DNA from: Planctomycetota bacterium
Lineage (GTDB): Bacteria > Planctomycetota > UBA1135 > UBA2386
Direction of reading: 5' to 3'
DNA: 64,000 nucleotides
Assembly (NCBI GenBank): GCA_021776805.1
Contig: JAJFFD010000074.1
Coordinates: 62,001 to 126,000, forward strand
The stretch's first letter is position 1; every line of letters starts with the position of its first letter. The notes under the pieces were generated by a model, which searched no databases, was not told where the DNA came from, and was given only the letters and a program-made list of their open reading frames with translations. Shown in pieces: positions 1 to 12,316 of the stretch. Position numbers and translations under genes: made by a program.

Positions 1-11
1 CACGCAGCGCT

Positions 12-575
12 GTGGCAGTAGACCCAATCGTGAGACCGCCCGATCCGCGGATCATCAACTTGATTCTCGATGCCCTACCCGGGCATGTGCAGACGATCTT
101 CGACAAGATTGAGGCAGCCTACATCACCGCTGAAAGCCAACTGAGCTATTCACGGCGCAGCGATGATCGCTTCCACCTGCGTCTCGAAGGCCGCGCAGGC
201 ATGCAGGCCCTACAAATGCGATTCTCTGGCACCATGCCAAGCACGCCCCGTGTCTTCCTTTCGTACCGCAGACATGGGCAAGAACACGTTCGTGAGATCA
301 GCGATCGAGCAGTGTTCAGCGAGGGTCTAGTAAGCATCGATCTGCCCCTCTGCTCCCAGCTCTTGTCCAGACCTGGCTTCGAGCAGGGTTTCCTGCCCAA
401 TTTGAGCCAACGAGTCCTAGCGACAGACTACGAGCTCACGATCAGGGGTCTGACCGGCATCAACGATCTTCTTGGCATGAAATTCGAGCAGAACTCGATC
501 ATGCGACCGGCAAGTCCAGCCAGTCTGCCAGAACTCCTGCCGCTGAATCGTCTGTATCAGATCCTGCCCAATTGA
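12..575 (+). CDS. Unrecognised protein, probably 5'-truncated by the window edge
   Basis: The frame gives 187 residues from a GTG at 12, but it is also open through the three codons before it (bases 3-11). The true start may therefore lie outside the window. There is no signal peptide, membrane segment or motif I recognise. The C-terminal half is mixed hydrophobic/polar and ends near an LLPLNRLYQILPN-like tail. The gene is convergent with the PLP enzyme on the minus strand, only two bases from its stop. The length and coherent composition of the frame suggest it is real, but I cannot assign a function. Confidence 0.55.
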   Translation: MAVDPIVRPPDPRIINLILDALPGHVQTIFDKIEAAYITAESQLSYSRRSDDRFHLRLEGRAGMQALQMRFSGTMPSTPRVFLSYRRHGQEHVREISDRAVFSEGLVSIDLPLCSQLLSRPGFEQGFLPNLSQRVLATDYELTIRGLTGINDLLGMKFEQNSIMRPASPASLPELLPLNRLYQILPN

Positions 576-577
576 AC

Positions 578-1837
578 TCAACCTGCGCTGACTAGGGCTG
601 TCAAGCTTGCCAGAAGCCTCTCGACCTCTTCGCTGGTGTTGTAGTGCAGAAGGCCGATTCTCAGCACTCCTTCAGGCTCTAGACCCAGGGCTTCACTCAG
701 TGCCAGAGCATAGTTGTTCCCCTCCCAGGTAAAGACGCCGCGAGCTCCCAGAGCTTTGGCCATCGCCCCCGGGCTCAGCTTCTCATGGGTGCATGCAACT
801 GTAGGCGTGCGCTCCTGGATCCTCGAGCTCGTATCGATTCCCCAGATCCGCATGCCCGGGATCTTGGCGAGACCCTCGAGCAGATGAGCGCAGAGGCGGT
901 TCTCGTACTCTTCGATGAACCCATAGGCAGCTTGCAAGGCAAGGCGTCGATTGCCCTCGTCGCCACCGATTTCGCGACCCAGGTCGGCCAGGTAGTTAAC
1001 CGCAGCCAGAGTGCCAGCGATGCCCTCGTGATTCTGAGTGCCGTGCATCCAGCGATCCGGCAGCCGATCCTTCACTGGACGGAGCTTCGGACTCGGCAGC
1101 TGTTCGAGCAGCTCGGCTCGACCCCAGAGAATGCCAACATGTGGCCCGAAGAACTTGTATGCAGAGCAGGCCAGGTAGTCGCAGCCCCAGGCCTGCACAT
1201 CAATCGCACGGTGGGGCGCGTAGTGCACCGCATCGACGAAGACCTGGGCGCCATGGGCATGGGCCAGATCCACCATTCTGCGAATGGGATTGATGCTGCC
1301 GACCAAATTGGAAGCGGCACCGAAGGCCACTAGCCGGGTTTTCTCGTTCAGGAGCTTCTCGAACTCTTCTAAATCCAGGCTGCAGTCATCGGGCTGCAGG
1401 GCTAGCTGATGAACCCGGACCCCAGCGTCCTCAGCGGCAATCGTCCATGGGGTGATATTCGCGTCGTGATCCAATTCCGTAACGATGATCTCGTCTCCCG
1501 CCTGCCAACATCGACTCAACTGACGGCTGAGGGTCATCGTGAGGCTGGTCATGTTGGCACCGAAAACGATCTCCTCGGGCTGTGGAGCATTGAGAAAATC
1601 TGCCAGGGCTTGCCCAGCTTCGGTCATCAAAGCGTCCGAGCGAGCAGAGGTTAGGAATGCCCCGTCGAGGTTCGCATTCGCGCTGCATAGGTATTCTGCC
1701 ATGGCCTCGATCACCACCGACGGCACCTGACTCCCAGCTGGCCCATCCAGGAAGGCGGCGGGTCGCCCCTCAACCTGCAACTGCAAGGCTGGAAAGCGAT
1801 CTCGAATCGTCTGAATCCGCGAATGCTGATCGATCAT
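578..1837 (-). CDS. Cysteine desulfurase-like aminotransferase class V (PLP-dependent)
   Basis: This 419-residue fold-type I PLP enzyme belongs to the class V aminotransferase/SufS-NifS superfamily. Visible residues are the cofactor-stacking His in ELDHDAN (about 121-127), the PLP-ring Asp in VDAVHYAPH (Asp202) and the Schiff-base lysine in SAYKFFGPH (Lys228). The usual catalytic cysteine loop of true desulfurases near the C-terminus is not visible: the equivalent stretch around VFTWEGNNY has no Cys. It therefore resembles the 'cysteine desulfurase-like' subfamily, whose substrate is not settled, rather than SufS or IscS. It is divergent from the zinc-ribbon/LemA operon. No Suf or Isc scaffold genes are adjacent. 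Confidence 0.88.
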   Translation of the reverse strand: MIDQHSRIQTIRDRFPALQLQVEGRPAAFLDGPAGSQVPSVVIEAMAEYLCSANANLDGAFLTSARSDALMTEAGQALADFLNAPQPEEIVFGANMTSLTMTLSRQLSRCWQAGDEIIVTELDHDANITPWTIAAEDAGVRVHQLALQPDDCSLDLEEFEKLLNEKTRLVAFGAASNLVGSINPIRRMVDLAHAHGAQVFVDAVHYAPHRAIDVQAWGCDYLACSAYKFFGPHVGILWGRAELLEQLPSPKLRPVKDRLPDRWMHGTQNHEGIAGTLAAVNYLADLGREIGGDEGNRRLALQAAYGFIEEYENRLCAHLLEGLAKIPGMRIWGIDTSSRIQERTPTVACTHEKLSPGAMAKALGARGVFTWEGNNYALALSEALGLEPEGVLRIGLLHYNTSEEVERLLASLTALVSAG

Positions 1838-1959
1838 GAGGGCAAGATGGCAAGGGGATGCCAGAACATCAAGGCCTCACAGGAGCGGAGGATTGGCTAA
1901 GAAGCACGGAATGTTGGAATTTTGCGGAGAGAAGGCAATAACGGTGACTCTAGATCACC

Positions 1960-2421
1960 ATGCAATGCCCCGTCTGTAAGCAGGATCAGATCATTGTCGA
2001 GTACGCTGGCGTAGAACTCGACATGTGCCCCGATGGACACGGTACTTGGTTCGATGCGGATGAGTTGGCTCAACTCGCCGACCAGAGCGGACTACCGGAG
2101 CTCTTTGCGGGGCTGGCAAAACACCTTCAATCCGACAGCCAGGCTGGCGAGGCGCCCAAGCGCCGCTGCCCACGCTGCCGGGCCCGCATGCTTCATGTCC
2201 AAGTCCCCGCTCACCCGGCGGCAGTCATCCTCGACCGCTGCCCGCGTGGAGATGGCATTTGGTTCGATGAAGGCGAACTGCAATCAATCCTGCAAAACCA
2301 CCTGGAAACCGACCAGGACGACATCGACCCCGATCTCGCAAGCGCCTTCGATCGCCTGCGGGACTTTCTCGGCCAGTTCACAAGACCCTCTGACTCTGCC
2401 AACAAGGAGCGCTCTTCATGA
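1960..2421 (+). CDS. Tandem zinc-ribbon (zf-TFIIB type) protein
   Basis: The 153-residue protein carries two copies of the small zf-TFIIB zinc ribbon common in bacteria. The first is at about residues 3-38 (CPVC, then CPDGHGTWFDADEL). The second is at about 69-105 (CPRC, then CPRGDGIWFDEGEL). Each knuckle pair should bind one zinc; in the first copy the third ligand is CPDGH-type. The C-terminus is acidic and may be helical. There is no signal peptide, so it should be cytoplasmic. The stop codon overlaps the LemA start (ATGA), so the two are translationally coupled, with an M48 protease behind. I infer a role at the membrane/protease complex, but none is established. Confidence 0.85.
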   Translation: MQCPVCKQDQIIVEYAGVELDMCPDGHGTWFDADELAQLADQSGLPELFAGLAKHLQSDSQAGEAPKRRCPRCRARMLHVQVPAHPAAVILDRCPRGDGIWFDEGELQSILQNHLETDQDDIDPDLASAFDRLRDFLGQFTRPSDSANKERSS

Positions 2422-2966
2422 CAGGACTCTGGATCACACTCGGCGTTCTCGCCATCGTCGCCCTTTGGCTGGTAAGCATCTATAACGGGTTGATACGCGC
2501 CCGCAACGAGACGCAAAACAGCTGGTCGCAGATTGATGTGCAACTCAAGCGTCGACACGATCTCATTCCCAATCTTGTCGAAACCGCCAAGGGCTATATG
2601 CAGCATGAAGCTGAGACCTTGGAGAGAGTGATCGCCGCTCGCAACCAGGCGACGCAGGCGAAGGGTCCAGCGCAAGCTGGGATGGCTGAGGCAGCTCTGG
2701 GCACCGCGCTCACAGGATTCTTCGGCTTGGCTGAAAGCTATCCGGATCTCAAGGCCAATCAGAACTTCCTCGCCTTGCAGGAAGAGCTCTCATCCACCGA
2801 GAATCGCATCAGCTTTGCACGCCAGGCCTACAACGACAGCGCTACGACATACAACAACAAGCGGGAAGTCTTCCCCGCCAACATGGTCAGCGCCTCCTTC
2901 GATCGGGCCGAGATGTTCGAGCTCGAAGACGCTACCGAACGCCAGGTGCCCAAAGTCGGATTCTGA
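2418..2966 (+). CDS. lemA: LemA family membrane protein
   Basis: The 182-residue protein has one N-terminal transmembrane segment (about residues 4-22) followed by the LemA signature: YNGLIRARNE, then a W-S-Q-I-D-V-Q-L-K-R-R-H-D-L-I-P-N-L-V-like block at about 34-53. The rest is a helical bundle outside or peripheral to the membrane. LemA proteins are widespread, and their genes commonly sit beside an M48/HtpX-like peptidase gene or a TPM-domain gene; their biochemical role is unclear. Here the start overlaps the zinc-ribbon gene by four bases and the M48 gene follows after 11 bases, so the three form one operon. Confidence 0.93.
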   Translation: MTGLWITLGVLAIVALWLVSIYNGLIRARNETQNSWSQIDVQLKRRHDLIPNLVETAKGYMQHEAETLERVIAARNQATQAKGPAQAGMAEAALGTALTGFFGLAESYPDLKANQNFLALQEELSSTENRISFARQAYNDSATTYNNKREVFPANMVSASFDRAEMFELEDATERQVPKVGF

Positions 2967-2977
2967 GCTGACCCTTT

Positions 2978-4180
2978 ATGTGGGAACAGATCCGTTCTAA
3001 CCGTCGGCGCTCCGCCTTTGTGGTTTCGGCCATGGGTGTGCTCCTGGTGCTCACTGGCTGCGCCCTGGGTGCCGCCCTGGGCGGTGCCGTCGAGGCTGCT
3101 CTGCTGGGCGGGGTTGCAGCCCTCGCCCTCTGGCTGATCCTATGGCTCGTCAGCGCCAGCAAAGGCGACGACATCATGCTGCGGATTGCAGGTGCGAAGG
3201 AGATCAAGAAGCAGGACCACCCGCAACTGGTCAACGTGGTAGAGGAGATGAGCATCGCTTCGGGCCTGGGTCTCAAACCCAAGGTCTATGTGGTCGATGA
3301 CCCCTCGCCCAACGCCTTTGCCACCGGCCGACGGCCGGCCACCGCAGCTGTATCCGTAACTACCGGCCTTCTCAAGATCCTCGATCGTGACGAACTTCAG
3401 GGTGTCGTCGCCCACGAGATCGGTCACATCAAGAACCGAGATGTTGCACTCATGACGACTGCTGGGGTGATGCTCGGCAGTATTGTCATCCTGGCGGAAT
3501 TAGGCATCCGCGCCATGTGGTTTGGCGGCGGCGTCCGCCGCTCGCGTTCCTCGAATCAGGGCGGCGGTCAGGCAGTGGTGATGATCGTGGCCATCCTCAT
3601 GGTCATCCTGGCGCCCATTCTTGCCCAACTGATCTACTTCGCACTTTCCCGGCGGCGGGAGTACCTGGCGGACGCTTCGGCTGCGCAGTTCACTCGCTTT
3701 CCGGAGGGTCTCGCCTCGGCCTTGGAGAAGCTCGGTGGATCGCGGCAGCCGCAGGCGGATCGCAGCAAGGTCACCGCACCGATGTACATCGTCAGACCCC
3801 TACGCGCCGGCCAGAAACGCAGCTTGAAGTCCTCGTTCTCGACGCATCCCCCCCTCGAGGATCGGATCCGAATACTGCGCAGCATGTCCGGGGGTGCCGG
3901 ACTGAGCGCCTATGAAGCTGCCTATCGCCAATCCCACAAGGAGGGGATCGTCGGCGCAAGAAGTCTGGCTGGATCCGAGGACCTCCAAGCCCGACAGGCG
4001 AGCAAGCCCGAAGCAAGCAGCCAGGCCCAGCGCGGGCGCCAGGCATCGGACGCCTACCTGACGGCTTCAGGCTACAAGCGAATCGAATGCAGAGCTTGTG
4101 GCGCCATCCTCAAGTTGCCCCCGAGCCAGCAGGGACGGCTCAAGAACTGCCCGCGCTGCCGGAACCCCTTAGCCAACTAG
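2978..4180 (+). CDS. M48 family (HtpX-like) membrane metalloprotease with C-terminal zinc ribbon
   Basis: The 400-residue integral-membrane zinc protease has two N-terminal hydrophobic segments (about 15-34 and 38-58). The HEIGH zinc/catalytic motif is at 146-150, and a hydrophobic pair brackets 160-222. The third zinc ligand is in the REYLAD motif (Glu228), as in HtpX. HtpX-type enzymes degrade misfolded membrane proteins. Unlike E. coli HtpX, this protein has a roughly 100-residue polar extension ending in a CxxC...CxxC zinc ribbon (about 371-397). The upstream gene product also has zinc ribbons, which suggests related partners. The 3' end overlaps the convergent epimerase gene by 12 bases. 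Confidence 0.92.
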   Translation: MWEQIRSNRRRSAFVVSAMGVLLVLTGCALGAALGGAVEAALLGGVAALALWLILWLVSASKGDDIMLRIAGAKEIKKQDHPQLVNVVEEMSIASGLGLKPKVYVVDDPSPNAFATGRRPATAAVSVTTGLLKILDRDELQGVVAHEIGHIKNRDVALMTTAGVMLGSIVILAELGIRAMWFGGGVRRSRSSNQGGGQAVVMIVAILMVILAPILAQLIYFALSRRREYLADASAAQFTRFPEGLASALEKLGGSRQPQADRSKVTAPMYIVRPLRAGQKRSLKSSFSTHPPLEDRIRILRSMSGGAGLSAYEAAYRQSHKEGIVGARSLAGSEDLQARQASKPEASSQAQRGRQASDAYLTASGYKRIECRACGAILKLPPSQQGRLKNCPRCRNPLAN

Positions 4181-5233
4181 CTCCACTCCCAGGCCGGGAG
4201 CGTCCAAGAGATGCAGCTGCCCATCTTGCAGCATGAAACCGCCGCGCGCCGGGTCCGCTGCGAGATCGAGGTGGCCGTCCAAGTCCAAGAACCGAGTCGC
4301 GGGGCAGGCGTAGGCCACATGCAGGGCAGCAGCAATGCTGATTCTGCTCTCGTCCATGCAACCCCACATGATCTGCTTACCAGCTGCAGCAGCCAAGTCG
4401 GCCATGATCTTGCCGCTGCTTGGGCCAGCGCACTTCATCAGCTTGATCACCCAGGTAGGAACGGCTTCCTCGACCAATTGCCGGGCAGCATCCACTCCCA
4501 AGAGACTCTCGTCGAAGGCCAGCTTGTCGATGGTCTCTCTGGGCAAACTGCGCAGGTCAGCAATGGCCGCCGCCGGTAGCGGCTGTTCGATGAATTCGAT
4601 TCCCAAGTCTCCCACCCTGGTGCTGAGCAGCTGCACTTGACTTGCGTCATAACCTTGATTGGCGTCGACTCGGATTCTTGCCTGGGCACCGATCACCTCG
4701 CGAAGCTTGCACAGTCGCTCCAAGTCCTCTTCCAAGGACAGGCCGAGCTTGATCTTCAGACAGGTAAAGCCACGGCCCAAGTACTCTCGCGCCTCTTCGA
4801 TGGCCTCATCGGTGGATTTGATCCCAATGGTGATGGAGGTCGGGAGAGCCTGGTGGCAGCGCCCCCACAATTCGACCATCGGCTGATCACGGCCGATCAT
4901 CAGCAGGTCGAGAATTGCCATGTCCACCGCTGCCCGCGCCGCCGGCGTCGAACTCATGCTGCTCGCGAGACCTTGCAGAATCTCCTCATAGCTCTCAATC
5001 TGCCGTCCCTGCAAGTCAGCCAATGACTCCTCAGTCAGGGCAAGGGCGCAGGCTGCGTCGCTTTCTCCGGTGACCAATTCAAAGGGTGCCGCTGACCCAA
5101 GACCGATCTCACCGCTGTCGGCAATGATCTTCACGAAGAAGAGTTCCACCTCCGAGGTTGTGGTCAATGCGATGGTGTATGGACGGGTGAGCGGCACCTT
5201 CTCGCGCCAAGACTCCACAGCTTGAATCTTCAT
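4169..5233 (-). CDS. dgcA: Enolase-superfamily epimerase/racemase (dipeptide epimerase or N-acetyl-D-Glu racemase DgcA type)
   Basis: The 354-residue protein has a capping domain and a modified TIM barrel of the muconate-lactonising subgroup. Catalytic features visible are Lys160 and Lys162 in LKIKLG, the Mg2+ ligands Asp190 (VDANQGY), Glu216 (IEQPL) and Asp241 (DES), and Lys264 in the VIKLMKCAG strand. This pattern fits L-Ala-D/L-Glu dipeptide epimerases and the related N-acetyl-D-glutamate racemase DgcA. Its start overlaps the stop of the DUF1611 gene by four bases. That pairing is the reported DgcN/DgcA arrangement for D-glutamate use, and it is my reason for preferring that reading. A dipeptide substrate from cell-wall recycling remains possible. 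Confidence 0.82.
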   Translation of the reverse strand: MKIQAVESWREKVPLTRPYTIALTTTSEVELFFVKIIADSGEIGLGSAAPFELVTGESDAACALALTEESLADLQGRQIESYEEILQGLASSMSSTPAARAAVDMAILDLLMIGRDQPMVELWGRCHQALPTSITIGIKSTDEAIEEAREYLGRGFTCLKIKLGLSLEEDLERLCKLREVIGAQARIRVDANQGYDASQVQLLSTRVGDLGIEFIEQPLPAAAIADLRSLPRETIDKLAFDESLLGVDAARQLVEEAVPTWVIKLMKCAGPSSGKIMADLAAAAGKQIMWGCMDESRISIAAALHVAYACPATRFLDLDGHLDLAADPARGGFMLQDGQLHLLDAPGLGVELVG

Positions 5234-6297
5234 GCCCTCTCCCCGGCTAACTTCTCTTGGACAAGCCTGGCCAACCCGTCAAGCTCGCCCTGCATCGGCA
5301 AGAAGGTCGGCAGGCCATACTCTGCCGCCATGCGCTTTGCATGGCTCTGAGACTCACCCACTGCCATGCCCTCCTCATGGATGCATAGTGCCCAGACTTC
5401 CGAGCCCAGCAGGCGCAGCATCTCAATCTCTTCGACGAGCGGCCGGATCGCGATCTGCTCCTCTTCATAGCCGACGAAGAATCGGCGCTTCGGTGCATGT
5501 TGTAGGATCACCCCAGCGGCGGCGGCACTGACCACAAACTCGGAGCCACATGGACCACTGGGATTCCGCAGAGCTGATTGACCCTCTAGGAGCATCACGT
5601 CGGGCTTTTCCTGTTCTGCGCAGGCTAGAACCGCGCGTTCCAGCTCTCCTGAAACGAAGTCGTTGGGAGTCGCATCGAAGAAGAAGCCGTGCCGGTGGCC
5701 CTGCAGCCAGCCAGTCTGACCGGTGTAGATGACCTCGCAGTTCTTGCCCTGCGAACGCAATCCAATCTGGAGAAGGTTGCAGGTGGTTCTCTTGCCCAAG
5801 GCACAGTCCGTCCCGAGGACAGCGACTCGTGGGATCGAGCAATCCAGAATTCGCGCAGTCCAAAACGCCAACTCAGCAGTTGAGCGAGGGCGACGCAGAT
5901 CGAGAATCTCCGCTCCGGAGGCGGCCGCGGCCGCGGCGAGTTCTGCGTCATCACCCAGGAGTTGGTGCAGACCATTGACCAGGGAGATGCCCCGTTTGGC
6001 TGCCTCGAGGAGATCGCCGCGCAAGTCCAAGGGGAGCACTCCGCCTTCTGTGGCAACACCTACAATGCACTTGTCCGGCAATCTCTCAAGAGAATCGAGA
6101 GCTTGATTGAGACTTGCATGCACGGGGATCCCGCGCGCCTTGCCATCTAGCACACGTCCCGCATCCTCGCCGGCGCTGCAGGCATCGACCAAGGCCAGGA
6201 TCTCGTAGCGACTCGGGCCACGGATGAGGCCGTGACTGGTCTTTGCATAGATGCTACTCAGGTGACCGTTGGCCAGGACGACAGCCGTCTCCCTCAT
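5230..6297 (-). CDS. dgcN: DUF1611 family protein, D-glutamate N-acetyltransferase DgcN type
   Basis: The protein is 355 residues from the ATG at 6297. I chose this start over an in-frame one 30 bases upstream because it makes an ATGA overlap with the preceding SGNH gene. The N-terminal third is Rossmann-like. The second domain begins with a P-loop-like GTDCALGKRTT (about 162-172), typical of DUF1611. The family has been reported to contain DgcN, which acetylates D-glutamate before its partner racemase DgcA acts, and the partner is directly downstream. I infer that the pair recovers D-Glu, for example from peptidoglycan turnover. Confidence in the family is high; confidence in the exact reaction is moderate. 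Confidence 0.8.
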   Translation of the reverse strand: MRETAVVLANGHLSSIYAKTSHGLIRGPSRYEILALVDACSAGEDAGRVLDGKARGIPVHASLNQALDSLERLPDKCIVGVATEGGVLPLDLRGDLLEAAKRGISLVNGLHQLLGDDAELAAAAAASGAEILDLRRPRSTAELAFWTARILDCSIPRVAVLGTDCALGKRTTCNLLQIGLRSQGKNCEVIYTGQTGWLQGHRHGFFFDATPNDFVSGELERAVLACAEQEKPDVMLLEGQSALRNPSGPCGSEFVVSAAAAGVILQHAPKRRFFVGYEEEQIAIRPLVEEIEMLRLLGSEVWALCIHEEGMAVGESQSHAKRMAAEYGLPTFLPMQGELDGLARLVQEKLAGERA

Positions 6298-7614
6298 CGC
6301 GGCCCCTGCCAGCCGCTCTGACGCCATGCCTGCAGGACAAGCGCTGCAAGCATGCTGTAGCCTTCAGCCCGGGGATGCCCGTCAGCTCCAGCAGGCCAGA
6401 TGGGTTCATCCGCAGACAAGGCCGTGGTCAGCGCTGGCCGAGAATCAAGCAGCAAGAAACCGCTCTCCGCCGCAACCACCAGGAGCTGTTCCGTAATCAT
6501 TGCCTCGGCGGCAGACAGCTGCTCCAAAGCCGGGACTGATACTTCAGTCTGCTCGTACATGGCCGCGTAGGCCGATTCCTTGCTGGGTATGACCAAAAGC
6601 ATGACTGGCACATTGGCTTCTTTGCAAAGCATGGCGATGTCTTGCAAACACAGACTGGTAATGCGAATGCCGTCAAGCACGCGCTCGTCATCCAAATTCG
6701 ATGCTGCCATACGATATGTCGGCGTGAAGAGGGTGGCGATGTTGCCCTCCGCATGCCGAGGTGCATCTGGCTCCATGGAGTACAGCTCCGCGAGATCGGA
6801 TTGTCTGGAGAGCAGATTGCGTACCAGGTCAACACTGGCCTCCACGATTACCGAGTACGAACGCAATCCATCGACAATCGCCATGGCGAGATTCGGTGCG
6901 ACCTTGCCCCGAAGTTCCACTGCTTGATAAGGCCCATAGGTGATACTCGGATTGCGGTAGGAGCTAGCCGACTCCAGGCCTGCATAGAGATGGGCATCGA
7001 GGATGTCGTTGCCCAGATACAGCCCCAGTACCAAGAGTTTCGGCTTGAGCTGCAGGGCCCGCTTGCAGAGCTCGAGATACTGAACAGGGCCGTAGCCACC
7101 GAGACTCATGCTATAGCTCGAGACACCGCTCAAGTCCGCGAACTGCGCCGGCAAGCTCTCCTCTTGATCGACACCAAAGCCGTAGACCTGCGAGTCGCCT
7201 ATGAAGACCACATCGCTGCGTTCTGGGACTCGAGGATTGCGAAAGCCCCAGGAGTCTGCCTCTGGACTACGGTCAGCCAGCCGATGACCGAGCTCTGGAT
7301 CAGCCGTAAGAGCGAAGGCCTGCCCCGCATAGCCCATCAGGCGCAGACTGATTTCGCCAAGGCCAAGGAGAACGATTGCGGGCAGCGCCGCAAGGCTGGC
7401 CTTCTTCCAGAATCGAGGTGCCCGCGCTGGAAGCAGAATCAGGCTTGCCAGAGGGAGTATCAGGGCCAGTGCCAGGCACCAGGCAAGCAGCCGGTATCCG
7501 GACGCCGTGTCCGCGAGACTGGCGTCGAGGATGATGATGAAACCCGCAAGAGCCAGGACGCCGGCGAGCAGAAAGCCATAGACCTTCACGCTACCGGCGC
7601 CCGGCGGGGCTGGA

Positions 7615-10785
<3,171 letters not shown>

Positions 10786-10905
10786 GAGGGGGTCCCCGAG
10801 GGAGGTTCTGAATAGGCAAAGTAGCGGCTCCAGGCCCCCTGAACACCCGCCGTGATAATTTGATACCTCTGTGCTCGCCTGATGGGGAGAGTGAGAAAAG
10901 AGCCC

Positions 10906-12114
10906 CTAATGCAGGCGCTTCTTGCCCTTCTTCCCGTCCTCGAAAGCGGCGAGGACCCGTTGAATGAAGGCGTCTACCTGGCCAGTGCGCAGCCAACGGA
11001 CCACCACAACCATGTCATGGTCGGGATCGATCCAGACCATGTTCGTCCCTGCCCCAAGGAAGAACACATGCCCCAAGCCAGCGCTGGGAAAGCGCTTACC
11101 CTCCTCCGTGTTCAGGAACCAATTCATGTAGCCGTAGGTTGGGCTCAGCTTGGAAGGGGTCCGAGCCCGCTTGATCCAGTTCCTGCCGATCAGTTGGCGC
11201 CCCTGCCACTCACCCTCGCGGAGGAAGAGATAGCCAAAGCGGGCATGGTCTCGGCTGCTGATGAACATCCCGCCTCCCCAATGCCCACCACCGGAAACGG
11301 ACTGCATCTGCAATCCATCCACGTTTACCCAGGAATTCTCATAGCCATGCCACCGCCAGGTCGCTGATGCCCCGATTGGGTCCATGACATGCTCGCGAAG
11401 CACCTGGGGAAGCGGTCGGCGCCAGATATTCAGCAGGCAGAGAGCGAGCAAGTTGACCCGCACATCGTTGTAACGATAGTGCTCGCCCGGGGCTTCCGAT
11501 GGCCGCCGCTCCTGGCGATAGCGATCAGCCCAATCCGGCTTTCCCCAGAGGCTGCCCTCCCAGCCACTGGTCTGGTTGAGCAATTGATGCCAGGTGATAT
11601 CCCGGTTGTGAGCTGCATCGAAACTCCCATCCCGCAGGTACTCGCGCACAGGATCCTGCAGGTCAGCAATCAGCCCAGCTTCGAGGGCTAAGCCGGCAAC
11701 AGTCGAGAGGTAAGTCTTGGTCACACTGAAGGTCATGTCCACGGCCTTCGTGTCCCCCCACTCCGCCACGATGTAGCCATGCCGAAGGATGATGCCGTTC
11801 ATGCCGCTGGGCGCCCGGGTTGGCCCAATGGTCGTGTTGTAGGGCTCATTCGCGGCGCTATAGCCGCCATTGCGGTTGTAGTTCGCCCTGGCGAACTCGA
11901 TGGCAGCCTCGATGGACGCCGCGTTCATGCCCGCTTCGGCAGCGGTCTTGCGCTGCCAATCTTCCCTTGGTCCGGGAAAATATGGCGTACTCGTTTTCGC
12001 GCTGGCCCCTTCTCCGCTGCGCGCTTCCTGCGCAGAAGACTCGGCCACAGGGCCCAGCAGAGCGCTGAATGCGAAGGCGTAAACTGCGAGAGGTAGATGT
12101 CGCTTGCTGACCAT
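10906..12114 (-). CDS. Secreted serine hydrolase, class C beta-lactamase/penicillin-binding fold
   Basis: The 402-residue protein has a signal peptide (MVSKRHLPLAVYAFAFSALL, cleavage near SSAQ). The beta-lactamase class C family motifs are visible: the nucleophile SxxK in TFSVTKTYLS, and the YxN motif in HYRYNDVRVN. The third motif (HxG/KTG equivalent) is probably in the GLGHVFFLGAG segment. Members hydrolyse esters, D-amino-acid peptides or beta-lactams, and the substrate cannot be read from sequence. It sits alone between the BNR gene (120-base gap) and a divergent dynamin-like GTPase gene, so it probably has its own promoter in the 200-base divergent region. Confidence 0.88.
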   Translation of the reverse strand: MVSKRHLPLAVYAFAFSALLGPVAESSAQEARSGEGASAKTSTPYFPGPREDWQRKTAAEAGMNAASIEAAIEFARANYNRNGGYSAANEPYNTTIGPTRAPSGMNGIILRHGYIVAEWGDTKAVDMTFSVTKTYLSTVAGLALEAGLIADLQDPVREYLRDGSFDAAHNRDITWHQLLNQTSGWEGSLWGKPDWADRYRQERRPSEAPGEHYRYNDVRVNLLALCLLNIWRRPLPQVLREHVMDPIGASATWRWHGYENSWVNVDGLQMQSVSGGGHWGGGMFISSRDHARFGYLFLREGEWQGRQLIGRNWIKRARTPSKLSPTYGYMNWFLNTEEGKRFPSAGLGHVFFLGAGTNMVWIDPDHDMVVVVRWLRTGQVDAFIQRVLAAFEDGKKGKKRLH

Positions 12115-12316
12115 GGTTGCGTCCGAATGCCCTGGAGAGATTGGGGATAACTATACAGGAAGCGAATGGAAGCAAGCGCCTGCCGGCTGAGCAGTTTGCA
12201 CAGCCCCACTCACGGATTGTCTTTTTGTCCTCGGCCACGGAGAGCATAGACTCTTCGCCCCGCCCCTGAGGCCGTCAGGCACGAGTTGCGAACCACGTCC
12301 AAGAGAGAGTCACAAG

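Noticed and set aside
12115-12316. Promoter for the serine hydrolase (TATAGT near 12150 on the minus strand)
   Set aside because: The possible -35 is too close (about 14 bases), so I could not support a defined promoter.
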